DNA of 48,143 nt. Source: Acidobacteriota bacterium. GTDB lineage: Bacteria > Acidobacteriota > Terriglobia > Bryobacterales > Bryobacteraceae. The notes under the pieces were generated by a model. That model did no database searches. It saw nothing but the letters and a program-made list of their open reading frames with translations, and had not been told where the DNA came from. The stretch spans positions 1-48,143 of the forward strand of contig JAFLBB010000028.1 in assembly GCA_017304135.1 (NCBI GenBank), written 5' to 3'. Within the stretch, counting starts at the first letter, position 1. Each line of letters opens with the position of its first letter. Of this stretch, positions 16,129 through 24,247 are shown one piece after another. The translations under genes were made by a program, and so were the position numbers.

Positions 16129-17301
16129 ATGACGCCAACCAGATCATGCCAGCCGTGCGCGTTGCCCGTTTCATTCCTCCTCATTGCGGCCTGCGCCAGC
16201 GCGCAGACGGCCGCGCTGCCCCCACTGCCCGCGCCGCAGCGCGTTCCCGCCGCGGGCCCAGCCACGGAAACCCCGTATGCGCCGCAGGCGATTGTGCCGG
16301 GCGGCGTGGTGGTGCCGCTCTATCCGGCGGGGTCGCCGCTATTGAAAGCCGATCGCGTGCGGGAAGCGGAGAAGTACACGATGAGCCAGACGGTGCCGGG
16401 GCGCATCAACAACATCGTGAACGTGCACAACCCATCGATTGAGTTTCATCCGGTGGACCGCGGGATCAACACGGGGGCAACGATCATTCTGGCGGCGGGA
16501 GGCGGGCACCGGACGCTGGTGGTGGGGAGCGAGAGCGCGGACTTTGTGCCGTACTTTTACAACCACGGAATCAACACGGTGATCCTGCGCTACCGGCTGC
16601 GGGCGGATGGGTATGTGGCCGAGACCGATGCGGTGAACGATGCGCTGCAAGCGGTGCGGCTGGTGCGGGCGTATGCCAAGGAGTGGAACCTGGACCCGAA
16701 GAAGATCGGGATTATGGGCTTTTCGGCTGGGGCCGAGCTGTCGGCTCCGGCGGCGGTGTTGTTTGAGGAGTTCGACAAGAAGAACAGCGCGGCGGGCGAT
16801 CCGCTGGCGGGGGTGAGTTCGCGGCCGGATTTCGTGGGGATTATCTACCCCGGGCCGTCGCCCTTCGCGCGCGGCCGGACGGCGCCGGCGATTCCGCGCA
16901 ACGCGCCTCCGGCGTGGATTACCTGCGGCGGGGCGGGGGACCGGATTCATGCGCTGTGGGCGGTGGAGTATTACATGGCCATGCTGAGCGTGGGCGTGCC
17001 GAACGTGGAGATGATGCTGTATGGCAACGGGCGGCACCCTGGCGACCCGCTGCCGGATGGGAGCCGCATGTCGGGCGGGTTGACGGACCGGGGCGGCATA
17101 CCGTTTGGGGGGTGGCCGCTGCGTTTCCTGGAGTGGTTCCGCGACTTAGGTTTCCTCGGCAAGCCGGGGGTGGAAACGAAGGCGGCGAAGGACCTGGCGC
17201 GGTACATGGCCGAGCCGTTGCCGCGGCCGTTTGGGGAGCGCGGGCCTGGCGGAGCTGGCGGGCCGGGCGGTGCGCGGTCCGTGGGCGCGGTGAAGCCGTA
17301 G
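16129..17301 (+). CDS. Secreted alpha/beta hydrolase (esterase/acetyl-xylan-esterase-like)
   Basis: A 390-residue exported hydrolase with a signal peptide (about 10-26, ending CASAQ). The nucleophile elbow is GFSAG with Ser199; the acid is probably in GGAGDRIHA and the histidine in GNGRHPGD. ILAAGGGH (about 120-127) takes the oxyanion-hole position. The proline-rich stretch after the signal is linker-like, and the tail is rich in Gly/Arg/Pro. Related proteins are annotated as esterases acting on acetylated sugars, but the substrate cannot be read from the sequence. It converges on adenylate kinase with a 28-bp gap. Confidence 0.87.
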   Translation: MTPTRSCQPCALPVSFLLIAACASAQTAALPPLPAPQRVPAAGPATETPYAPQAIVPGGVVVPLYPAGSPLLKADRVREAEKYTMSQTVPGRINNIVNVHNPSIEFHPVDRGINTGATIILAAGGGHRTLVVGSESADFVPYFYNHGINTVILRYRLRADGYVAETDAVNDALQAVRLVRAYAKEWNLDPKKIGIMGFSAGAELSAPAAVLFEEFDKKNSAAGDPLAGVSSRPDFVGIIYPGPSPFARGRTAPAIPRNAPPAWITCGGAGDRIHALWAVEYYMAMLSVGVPNVEMMLYGNGRHPGDPLPDGSRMSGGLTDRGGIPFGGWPLRFLEWFRDLGFLGKPGVETKAAKDLARYMAEPLPRPFGERGPGGAGGPGGARSVGAVKP

Positions 17302-17329
17302 GGTGGCGGGGTGATGCTGGAGTGGTTCG

Positions 17330-17920
17330 CTATTTCTCAGGCGCGGTGTTGGGAAGGCCGAGTTGGGAGACGATGCTCTCGAAGACGCCTTCCACGGTCT
17401 GGTTGCCGTCGACGGTGACGAGCATGCCTTTCTGATCGAACAGGGCGAGCAGCGGTTGGGTCTTGTCGTGGAATTCGCGGAGGCGGATTTTGAGGGCTTC
17501 CGGGTTGTCGTCGAGACGCTTGGTGAAGCCGCCGCCCTTGCCTTCGGCGACACGACTCATGACGCGCCGGAAGACGACGTCTTCGGGGATGTCGAGGTAG
17601 ATGGCTTTGTCGAGGTTCCAGTTCTCGAAGAGGTATTCGGCCTGGACGCGGGTGCGGGGGAAGCCGTCGAGGACGAAGCCGAAGTTCCAGTCGTGCTGTT
17701 CCAGGCGCTGGCGGACGACCTCTTCGACGATTTCATCGGGAACGAGGCGGCCCTCGTTCATGATGCGCGTCACACGGGCGGCCAGTTTCGTGTGGTGGGT
17801 CATGTTCCAGCGGAAGATGTCACCGATGGAGATATGGACGAAATCAAAGGTTTTGGCGAGCACTTGGGCTTGCGTGCCCTTACCGGAGCCTTGGGGGCCA
17901 ATGATGATGTATTTGTGCAT
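17330..17920 (-). CDS. adk: Adenylate kinase family protein
   Basis: Phosphotransfer enzyme for AMP/ATP (2 ADP from ATP + AMP), 196 residues, cytoplasmic. The P-loop GPQGSGKGTQ is at 8-17, the NMP-binding part follows (HISIGDIFRWNMTHHT), and DGFPRTRVQAE holds the AMP-site arginine. The short LID (GKGGGFTKRLDDNPEALKIRL) has no zinc cysteines. I chose the ATG at 17920, preceded at a good distance by AGAGG. Longer frames upstream are not supported. Some substitutions (TGK replaced by TKR in the LID, HISIGD in the NMP part) make it a divergent member, so another nucleoside monophosphate kinase is possible. Confidence 0.85.
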   Translation of the reverse strand: MHKYIIIGPQGSGKGTQAQVLAKTFDFVHISIGDIFRWNMTHHTKLAARVTRIMNEGRLVPDEIVEEVVRQRLEQHDWNFGFVLDGFPRTRVQAEYLFENWNLDKAIYLDIPEDVVFRRVMSRVAEGKGGGFTKRLDDNPEALKIRLREFHDKTQPLLALFDQKGMLVTVDGNQTVEGVFESIVSQLGLPNTAPEK

Positions 17921-18100
17921 GAAGACCTCTAGGGTTGTAGCACGTGGATTGCCACGGCCGTGCGCCAGGGCGTGGGACACACTATAACTGATTCCCCGCC
18001 GGCAGCGGACCGGGCGGGGCTTGTGGGGGCGCGTAGTATCCTGAGTCTTGTGGCCCGGCGTAGACTTGGGCCGCGCGAACACGCCTGGAGTTGAACCATT
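17921..18100. promoter_or_regulatory. Divergent promoter region between adk and the DUF2760 operon
   Basis: These 180 bp must carry promoters for both directions. The RBS of adk is at 17926-17930 (AGAGG on the minus strand). An AT-richer patch near 17989-17996 (CTATAAC) could be a -10 for adk on the minus strand, with no strong -35. For the plus strand, GTAGTATCCT near 18032 is the only weak candidate. Confidence 0.4.
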
Positions 18101-18673
18101 TTGAGCCGAATTTCTCTCGCCCTGAAGAGTTTCTTTGCCCTGTTGGGAAGCGGCAAATTGCCGGATGAAGTGGTGGCGCAGTTGGGCCTGACGCGCAGGA
18201 TTGTGACTGCGCCTCCCCCGAGCACGGCGCCGCCGAAAGCAGAGGGCGGTAAGGCCGCGCCTTCGGTGAAGAGCGATCCGGGCGAGGGTGCCCTCACGCT
18301 GCTTGGGGTATTACAGCGCGAAGCGCGGTTGGTGGACTTCTTGATGGAGGATATTGCGCCATATGCGGACGAGCAGGTGGGTGCGGCAGTTCGCTCCATC
18401 CACGAGAATTCACGCAAGGCGCTGGAGCGGATGTTCGAGCTTGGCCCGGTGGTGGACGGGGTGGAAGGCACGGTGACGAACCTGGCTTCGGCGGGGATCA
18501 AGGCCGGGGATGGGGCGCGAGTGAAGTTGATGGGAAAGGTGCCGGCGGATGGGAAGGTGGAGTCGGGCATCTTGCAGCATCGCGGGTGGATGGTGAAGAA
18601 GGCGGAGCTGCCGGCTGCGGGTGCGGCGGAGCGGGCACGGGTGATTGCTCCGGCCGAGATTGAAGTGGAGTAG
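18101..18673 (+). CDS. DUF2760 family protein
   Basis: A 190-residue protein of a family usually found beside atypical Hsp70 genes, as it is here (next gene 4 bp downstream). It has an N-terminal helix (SLALKSFFALLGSGKLPDEV), a Pro/Lys-rich linker (about 36-60), a helical middle (ALTLLGVLQREARLVDFLMEDI at about 63-84, then DEQVGAAVRSIHENSRKALE) and a beta-rich C-terminus ending RARVIAPAEIEVE. Start codon TTG. The biochemical role of the family is not established; a partner or co-factor of the adjacent Hsp70 is the reasonable inference from the constant pairing. Confidence 0.82.
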   Translation: MSRISLALKSFFALLGSGKLPDEVVAQLGLTRRIVTAPPPSTAPPKAEGGKAAPSVKSDPGEGALTLLGVLQREARLVDFLMEDIAPYADEQVGAAVRSIHENSRKALERMFELGPVVDGVEGTVTNLASAGIKAGDGARVKLMGKVPADGKVESGILQHRGWMVKKAELPAAGAAERARVIAPAEIEVE

Positions 18674-18677
18674 TCGA

Positions 18678-21302
18678 GTGAGCTGCTACGTCGGTATCGA
18701 CCTGGGGACAACCAATTCGGCGATTGCGTATATCGATCCGGCCAACGCGGGCGATCAGGCGTTTCCGCCGGTGCAGATTCAGTTGGTAACGCAGCCGGTG
18801 GCCGAGGGCCGCGTGGAGGCGATCCGGACGCTGCCCTCATTTCTGTATCTAAGCGATCCGGCGGTGGCGGGCGTGTGGGCGCGCGAGCAGGGAGCGCTGA
18901 CGCCGACGAAGCTGGTGCATTCGGCCAAGAGCTGGTTGTCGAATCCGCAGGTGGACCGGACGGCGAAGATTCTGCCGTGGGATGCGGCCGAGGGCGGGCG
19001 CGTGTATTCGCCGGTGGATGCGTCGGCGCGGTACATCGAGGATTTGCGCAAGGCCTGGGAGCAGGCGCACGGCGAGGCGATCGGCGGGCAGGATGTCGTG
19101 CTGACCGTGCCGGCGTCTTTCGACGAAGAGGCGCGCGAGTTGACGGTGGAGGCGGCGAAGCGGGCGGGGATTGAGAAGCTGACGCTGATTGAGGAGCCGG
19201 CGGCAGCGTTCTACGCCTGGATCGCCAACCACCTGGAAGCGTCGCGGGCGCAGTTGCGCGACGGCATGGTGGTGCTGGTGTGCGACGTGGGCGGCGGCAC
19301 GAGCGATTTCACGCTGATTCGCATCGAGCGTTCGGGCGACCGCATCGACTTCACGCGCACGGCGGTGGGGCAGCATTTGCTACTGGGCGGCGACAACCTG
19401 GACCTGACGCTGTCGTGGCTAGCCGAGCAGAAGCTGAATACGCAGTTGAGCGTGCGGCAGCGGAGCGCGTTGCGGCGTCAGTGCTCGGCGGCGAAGGAGA
19501 AGCTGCTCACCGAAGGCGGGCCGGACAAGGTGGAGATCACCGTGCTGGGCGCGGGGCGTTCGTTGATTGGGGGATCGCTGAGGACGCACATTACGCGCGA
19601 TGAGGCCCTGGAGTTGGCGCTGGATGGCTTTGTGCCGGAATGCGGACGCGACGAGCGGCCGTCGCAAGAGGAGATGTCGGCGTTTGCCGAGACGGGGCTG
19701 CCTTATGTATCGGACCCGGCGGTGACGCGCCATTTGGCGGCGTTCCTGGCGGCGTCGGGCAATGTGGCGCCGGACGCGATTCTCTTCAATGGCGGGTTCT
19801 TTATACCCCCTGTGCTGCGCGATCGCGTGGCGAAAGTGGTGGAGGGTTGGACGGGGCGGCGGCCGCTCGTGCTGGAGAACAACGACCTGGATCTGGCGGT
19901 CGCGGTGGGGGCGGCGTATTACTCGTATGTACGTTCCACAGGGGCGGGGCTGGTGGTGCGGGGCGGGCTGCCGAGGACGTACTACATCGGGCTTGACGCA
20001 GGGCGGGCGATGACGGTTGTGCCGCGCGGGACGGAGAACGGACAGACGTTGGAGTTGGACGAAGCGCGGTTGGAACTGGTGGCGAACAAGCCGGTGAGCT
20101 TCCGGCTGTATTCGTCGCTGACGCGGTTGGACGATGCGCAGGGCCAGATGGTGGAGGTGGCGGAGGATTTCCACCAGCATGCGCCGTTGAATGCGGTGAT
20201 CCGGTTTGGGAAGCCGGGCGAGCAGCGGCAGGTGCCGGTGAAACTGGTGGCGAAGCTGACTGAAGTGGGCACGCTGGAGTTGTACGCCGACTCCAAGATC
20301 AGCGACAACCGCTGGCGGCTGCAGTTTGAGCTGCGCAAGCAGGCCGAGGCGAGTGGGGGGGCGGCGCAACCGGCGACGGTGATCAGCGATGAAGCGCTGG
20401 CGGCGGCGTTGGAGTTGGTGCGGGATTGCTTTGAGCGCGGCGGGGTGGCTCCGGAGGAGTTGCCGGCACGGTTGGAGCAGGCGCTGTCGTTGGGGCGGGC
20501 GAGCTGGCCGCTGAGCGCGATCCGGAAGCTGGCCGATCTGTTTCTGGAACTGGCCGAGTCGCGGCGCAAAGGGGCGGCGCATGAGGCTCGGTGGTTGAAC
20601 CTGGCGGGGTTGTGTTTGCGGCCGGGGTTCGGTTTTCCTGGCGATGAATACCGCATTGAGCAGGCGCGGCGGTTGTTTGCGCAGGGGCTGGTGTTTGGCA
20701 ACCAGGTGCAGAACGAGTGCGAGTGGTGGATTTTCTGGGGGCGCGTGGCGGGCGGTTTGAATCGGAATCAGCAATCCGATATGTTTCAGCGGCTCTCGGC
20801 GACGCTCACGCCTAGGAAGAACCAGAAGGTTCGTGTGAACTCGAGCCTACTGCGGGAGATGTGGCGGGCGGCGGCGAGTTTGGAACTGCTGCCGGTGGGG
20901 ACGAAGACGGAGTTGGGCGACGCGCTGCTGAGGCGGGTGGCCGAGGGCGACTTCAAGGAGAGCGAGTTGTGGTGTTTGAGCCGCATTGGGGCGCGGCAGT
21001 TGTTCCACGGGCCGATCAACGCGGTGGTACCGGCGGCGACGGCGCAGCGGTGGATCGATGCGCTGCGCGGCGTGAAGGGGGCGGAGTCGGCGCTGGCGGC
21101 GATGGCGAGGCGGACGGGGGATGCGACGCGCGATGTGCCGGCGGTGATGGTGGAGTCGTTGAAGCGGGTGTTCGCCGGACATGCGAAGGAAGCCTCGCTG
21201 GTGGCGACCGTGGAAGGCAAGGCGGCGGGCGACCGCGAGTTCCTGAGCCGCGTGTTTGGCGAAGAGCTACCGAGCGGGTTGACTCTGGCGCGCGATGAAT
21301 GA
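18678..21302 (+). CDS. Atypical Hsp70 family protein with long C-terminal domain (DUF3731-like)
   Basis: A 874-residue actin-fold ATPase. The DnaK nucleotide-binding motifs are intact: phosphate-1 GIDLGTTNSAIAYI (5-18), LTVPASFDEEARELTVEAAK, IEEPAAAFYAW, phosphate-2 VCDVGGGTSDFTL and the adenosine motif FNGGFFIPP. The C-terminal half differs from DnaK. Instead of a normal substrate-binding domain and lid it has about 300 residues of mostly helical sequence (for example LNLAGLCLRPGFGFPGDEYR, QNECEWWIFWGRVAGGLN, LWCLSRIGARQLFHGP), which resembles DUF3731. Start GTG at 18678, with GGAG just upstream. No J-protein or GrpE gene is nearby. The stop overlaps thiL by 8 bp. Confidence 0.88.
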   Translation: MSCYVGIDLGTTNSAIAYIDPANAGDQAFPPVQIQLVTQPVAEGRVEAIRTLPSFLYLSDPAVAGVWAREQGALTPTKLVHSAKSWLSNPQVDRTAKILPWDAAEGGRVYSPVDASARYIEDLRKAWEQAHGEAIGGQDVVLTVPASFDEEARELTVEAAKRAGIEKLTLIEEPAAAFYAWIANHLEASRAQLRDGMVVLVCDVGGGTSDFTLIRIERSGDRIDFTRTAVGQHLLLGGDNLDLTLSWLAEQKLNTQLSVRQRSALRRQCSAAKEKLLTEGGPDKVEITVLGAGRSLIGGSLRTHITRDEALELALDGFVPECGRDERPSQEEMSAFAETGLPYVSDPAVTRHLAAFLAASGNVAPDAILFNGGFFIPPVLRDRVAKVVEGWTGRRPLVLENNDLDLAVAVGAAYYSYVRSTGAGLVVRGGLPRTYYIGLDAGRAMTVVPRGTENGQTLELDEARLELVANKPVSFRLYSSLTRLDDAQGQMVEVAEDFHQHAPLNAVIRFGKPGEQRQVPVKLVAKLTEVGTLELYADSKISDNRWRLQFELRKQAEASGGAAQPATVISDEALAAALELVRDCFERGGVAPEELPARLEQALSLGRASWPLSAIRKLADLFLELAESRRKGAAHEARWLNLAGLCLRPGFGFPGDEYRIEQARRLFAQGLVFGNQVQNECEWWIFWGRVAGGLNRNQQSDMFQRLSATLTPRKNQKVRVNSSLLREMWRAAASLELLPVGTKTELGDALLRRVAEGDFKESELWCLSRIGARQLFHGPINAVVPAATAQRWIDALRGVKGAESALAAMARRTGDATRDVPAVMVESLKRVFAGHAKEASLVATVEGKAAGDREFLSRVFGEELPSGLTLARDE

Positions 21303-22161
21303 ACTGGAGCTGGTGAACCGGATCCGGCGCGGGGCGGGGAGCGCGGCGTGGTTGACGCGCGGGATTGGCGATGATTGCGCGGTGTTGCGGGCTCCGCGCG
21401 GGGCCGAGTTGCTGGTGACGACGGATTTGTTTGTGGAGGAGCGGCATTTCCGGCGGGAGACGGCGAGCGCGCGGGATTTGGGGTATCGCGCGCTGGCGCG
21501 GGCGTTGAGTGACATAGCGGCGATGGGCGGAACGCCGATGGCGTACTTCGTTTCGATCCTCGTGCCGGAGTGGGCGGAGAAGAAGTGGCTGGATGGCTTC
21601 TATCGCGGCATGGGAGCGGTGGGTGAGCAGGCCGGCGCGGTGCTGGCGGGTGGGGATACGACGCGCGGAGAGAAGTTCGTATGCGACGTGATGGTGCTGG
21701 GGCAGACGCCGAAGGGGCGGGCATTGCGTCGCGATGGGGCGCGGGCGGGCGATGCGATCTATGTCTCGGGCGAGTTGGGCGTGGAGGCGCGGGGGAAGCG
21801 GGTGCGGTTTGAGCCGAGGTTGGCACTGGGGCGGTATCTGCGAGAGAACCGTCTGGCGACGGCGTGCCTGGATGTGAGCGATGGACTGGCGCTGGATTTG
21901 CACCGGCTGTGCGTGGAGTCGGGGGTGGGGGCGGAGTTGCGCCGGCCGCTGCCGGTGGCGAAAGGCGTGGAGGAGGCGGTGGCGCTGACGCATGGGGAGG
22001 ACTACGAACTGCTGTTCACCGCTCCGGCACGGAAGATGCTGCCGGCGAGCTTCAACGGCGTGCCGTTGACCCGCATCGGTACGGTGGTGAGCGGGAAGGC
22101 GGGGCGGATGACATTGGATGGAAGGCCTCTGGCCGCGAAGGGATGGGATCCGTTTCGATGA
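21295..22161 (+). CDS. thiL: Thiamine-monophosphate kinase
   Basis: Makes thiamine diphosphate from thiamine monophosphate and ATP, the last step of cofactor synthesis. The 288 residues include GIGDDCAVL (about 23-31), TTDLFVEERHF (about 42-52), the ALARALSDIAAMGGTP motif (about 65-80), AGGDTTRGE (about 117-125), SGELGVEA, CLDVSDGLALDLHRL and THGEDYELLFT, all hallmarks of the PurM-like ThiL family. Length slightly short (E. coli 325). It overlaps the Hsp70 stop by 8 bp and the next gene's start by 4 bp. It may supply the TPP used by the E1 enzyme encoded 2 kb downstream, but that link is only suggestive. Confidence 0.93.
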   Translation: MNELELVNRIRRGAGSAAWLTRGIGDDCAVLRAPRGAELLVTTDLFVEERHFRRETASARDLGYRALARALSDIAAMGGTPMAYFVSILVPEWAEKKWLDGFYRGMGAVGEQAGAVLAGGDTTRGEKFVCDVMVLGQTPKGRALRRDGARAGDAIYVSGELGVEARGKRVRFEPRLALGRYLRENRLATACLDVSDGLALDLHRLCVESGVGAELRRPLPVAKGVEEAVALTHGEDYELLFTAPARKMLPASFNGVPLTRIGTVVSGKAGRMTLDGRPLAAKGWDPFR

Positions 22162-23159
22162 TCGATGCCGCACCGCAACCGATTTTGGATCTGATCGAAG
22201 GCTTCCGGCGGTCGAAGGTGATGTTCACGGCGGTGTCGCTGGGGGTGTTTGAACGGCTGGCGGAGGGTCCGGAAGAGGCCTTCGCTCTTTCGCTGCGGAT
22301 CGGAGCCTCCGAGGACACGACGGCGCGGCTGTTGGATGCCTGCGTGTCGCTGGGGCTGTTGGAGAAGCGCGGGACGATGTATGCGAACGCGGATGTGGCG
22401 ACGGTGTATCTGTTGCGGGGGAGTCCGCGCACGATGGTGGGCTACATTCTCTATTCGGATCGCGTGTTGTATCCGATGTGGGGGCATTTGGACGATGCGT
22501 TGCGAGAAGGGACACATCGCTGGAAGCAGACGTTCGGGTTGGATGGCGCGTTGTTTTCGCACTTCTTCAAGACCGAGGAGGACAAGCGGACGTTTCTGTT
22601 GGGCATGCATGGGATGGGGCAGCTGAGCTCGCCGGCCGTGGCGTCGGCCTTCGATCTGGCGGGCTACCGGCGGGTGGTTGACCTCGGCGGCGCGACGGGG
22701 CATCTGGCGACGGCGATTGCTGAGCGCTACCCGGAGATAGCGGCGGCGGTGTTCGATTTGCCGGAGGTGATCGAGTATGCGCGGGAGTTCACTGCGGGCT
22801 CGCGAGTGGAGTTGATCGAAGGCGATTTCTTCACGGATGCACTGCCCGAGGCGGACCTCTACACGCTGGGCCGCATTTTGCATGATTGGAGCGAGGACAA
22901 GATCGAACGGTTGCTGGCGCGGGTGTACGCGGCGCTGCCGGCGGGCGGCGCGTTGCTGGTCGCGGAGAAGTTGCTGCACGAAGACCTCGCCGGGCCGGCG
23001 AGCGCGCATATGCAGTCTTTGAACATGCTGATTTGCACCGAGGGGCGGGAGCGGAGCTTCGCGCAGTATGCGGAGTTGTTGAGCCAGGCCGGTTTTGGCG
23101 AGGTGCGGGGCCAATACACGAATACTCCACTGGACGCCGTGCTGGCGATCAAGAAATAA
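22158..23159 (+). CDS. SAM-dependent O-methyltransferase (ASMT/hydroxyneurosporene type)
   Basis: A 333-residue class I methyltransferase with an N-terminal dimerisation/winged-helix domain (about 10-90, VMFTAVSLGVFERLAEGP, LLDACVSLGLLEK). SAM-binding motif VVDLGGATGHL is at 173-183, the acidic end of strand 2 is VFDLPEVIEYA, and catalytic-region LGRILHDWSED is at 237-247. This combination is typical of acetylserotonin/hydroxyneurosporene O-methyltransferases. Substrate unknown; no biosynthetic cluster surrounds it. Start at 22158 (ATGA overlap with thiL); an in-frame ATG at 22143 is possible. The stop overlaps the next start by one base. Confidence 0.88.
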   Translation: MIDAAPQPILDLIEGFRRSKVMFTAVSLGVFERLAEGPEEAFALSLRIGASEDTTARLLDACVSLGLLEKRGTMYANADVATVYLLRGSPRTMVGYILYSDRVLYPMWGHLDDALREGTHRWKQTFGLDGALFSHFFKTEEDKRTFLLGMHGMGQLSSPAVASAFDLAGYRRVVDLGGATGHLATAIAERYPEIAAAVFDLPEVIEYAREFTAGSRVELIEGDFFTDALPEADLYTLGRILHDWSEDKIERLLARVYAALPAGGALLVAEKLLHEDLAGPASAHMQSLNMLICTEGRERSFAQYAELLSQAGFGEVRGQYTNTPLDAVLAIKK

Positions 23160-24163
23160 TGACGGCGATGAAACGGATACTCATAGCGGCGGTGCTCATG
23201 GCGATGACGGTGCAGGCGCAGGTGAAGGTGGAGAAGGTGGCGTGGAAGGGCTGGCCGAACTGCTACCGGATTTCCAATGGTGAGGTGGAGCTGATTGTGA
23301 CCTCGGACGTGGGTCCGAGGGTGATGCACTATGCGCTGGCGGGCGGGCAGAATGTGCTCAAGGAGTTTGCCGAACAGATGGGGAAGAGCGGCGAGGCGGA
23401 GTACCAACTGCGCGGCGGGCACCGGTTGTGGGTGGCGCCGGAGGCGCTGGAAACCAGTTGGGCGCTGGACAACGGGCGGGTGAAGATCGAGACCCGCGCC
23501 GATGGCCTGACGGTGACGCAGCCGGTCGATTCCGCCGGATTTGAGAAGAGCATCAAGATCACGATGGCGGCGACGGGGAGCGCGGTGACGTTGGAGCACA
23601 AGGCCGTTTATAGCGGCGTGAAGCCACTGGAGATGGCGCCGTGGACGCTGACGATGATGGCGCCGGGCGGCCGGGCGATCACCGGTTTCCCCCCGCGCGG
23701 GACTCATCCGAAAGACCTGCTGCCGACCAATCCGCTGGTGTTGTGGGCGTATACGAACCTCGCCGATAAGCGGTGGGCATTCTACGAAAAGTACCTGACG
23801 CTGCGGCAGGACCCGGCGGTGGCCAAACCGCAGAAGTTGGGTTCGTTCAATGCCGATTCGTGGGGCGCCTATGCGCTGGGCGATGTGCTCTTCACCAAGC
23901 GCACCGAGGCCTTTGCCAACCGGCGCTACCCGGACTTTGGGTGTTCCTTTGAGACGTTCACCAACGGCGACATGTTGGAAATGGAGTTCCTGGGGCCGCT
24001 GCGGCGGCTGACGAAAGGGCAGACGGCGACGATGACGGAGCACTGGACGCTGCGGCGGGGCGTCGATTTCGGCTCCTGGACCGAGGCTGACCTGGATCGC
24101 GTGTTGGGTCCGGTTCTGGCCGAGCGACCGGCGCAGAAGAAGCCGGCAGGGCGGAAACGATAG
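23159..24163 (+). CDS. Secreted DUF4380-like protein (mutarotase-like fold)
   Basis: A 334-residue exported protein with signal peptide MTAMKRILIAAVLMAMTVQA. The body looks like the aldose-epimerase-type beta-sandwich of DUF4380 proteins: RISNGEVELIVTSDVGPRVM (about 38-57), GGQNVLKE, YQLRGGHRLWVAPE and MAPWTLTMMAPGG. The conserved GGHRLW segment is the clearest family mark. A sugar-binding or sugar-processing role is likely but unproven. The tail is lysine-rich. Last gene of the DUF2760-Hsp70-thiL-methyltransferase series; its ATG shares a base with the upstream stop (TAATG). Confidence 0.78.
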   Translation: MTAMKRILIAAVLMAMTVQAQVKVEKVAWKGWPNCYRISNGEVELIVTSDVGPRVMHYALAGGQNVLKEFAEQMGKSGEAEYQLRGGHRLWVAPEALETSWALDNGRVKIETRADGLTVTQPVDSAGFEKSIKITMAATGSAVTLEHKAVYSGVKPLEMAPWTLTMMAPGGRAITGFPPRGTHPKDLLPTNPLVLWAYTNLADKRWAFYEKYLTLRQDPAVAKPQKLGSFNADSWGAYALGDVLFTKRTEAFANRRYPDFGCSFETFTNGDMLEMEFLGPLRRLTKGQTATMTEHWTLRRGVDFGSWTEADLDRVLGPVLAERPAQKKPAGRKR

Positions 24164-24207
24164 CCAGTACGGTACCGGCGGAGGAATTGCGCGGGCCGCC
24201 AGGAACG

Positions 24208-24241
24208 TATACTAGAAAGTTTGGGCAATTCCTCGTGGAGG
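24208..24241 (+). promoter_or_regulatory. Candidate -10 (TATACT) and RBS before E1 genes
   Basis: The 84-bp gap before the E1 alpha gene contains TATACT at 24208-24213 and a strong ribosome binding site GGAGG at 24237-24241, six bases from the ATG at 24248. A -35 at the usual distance is weak, so this is a candidate promoter only. It suggests the E1 pair has its own transcription start. Confidence 0.45.
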
Positions 24242-24247
24242 TCATCC

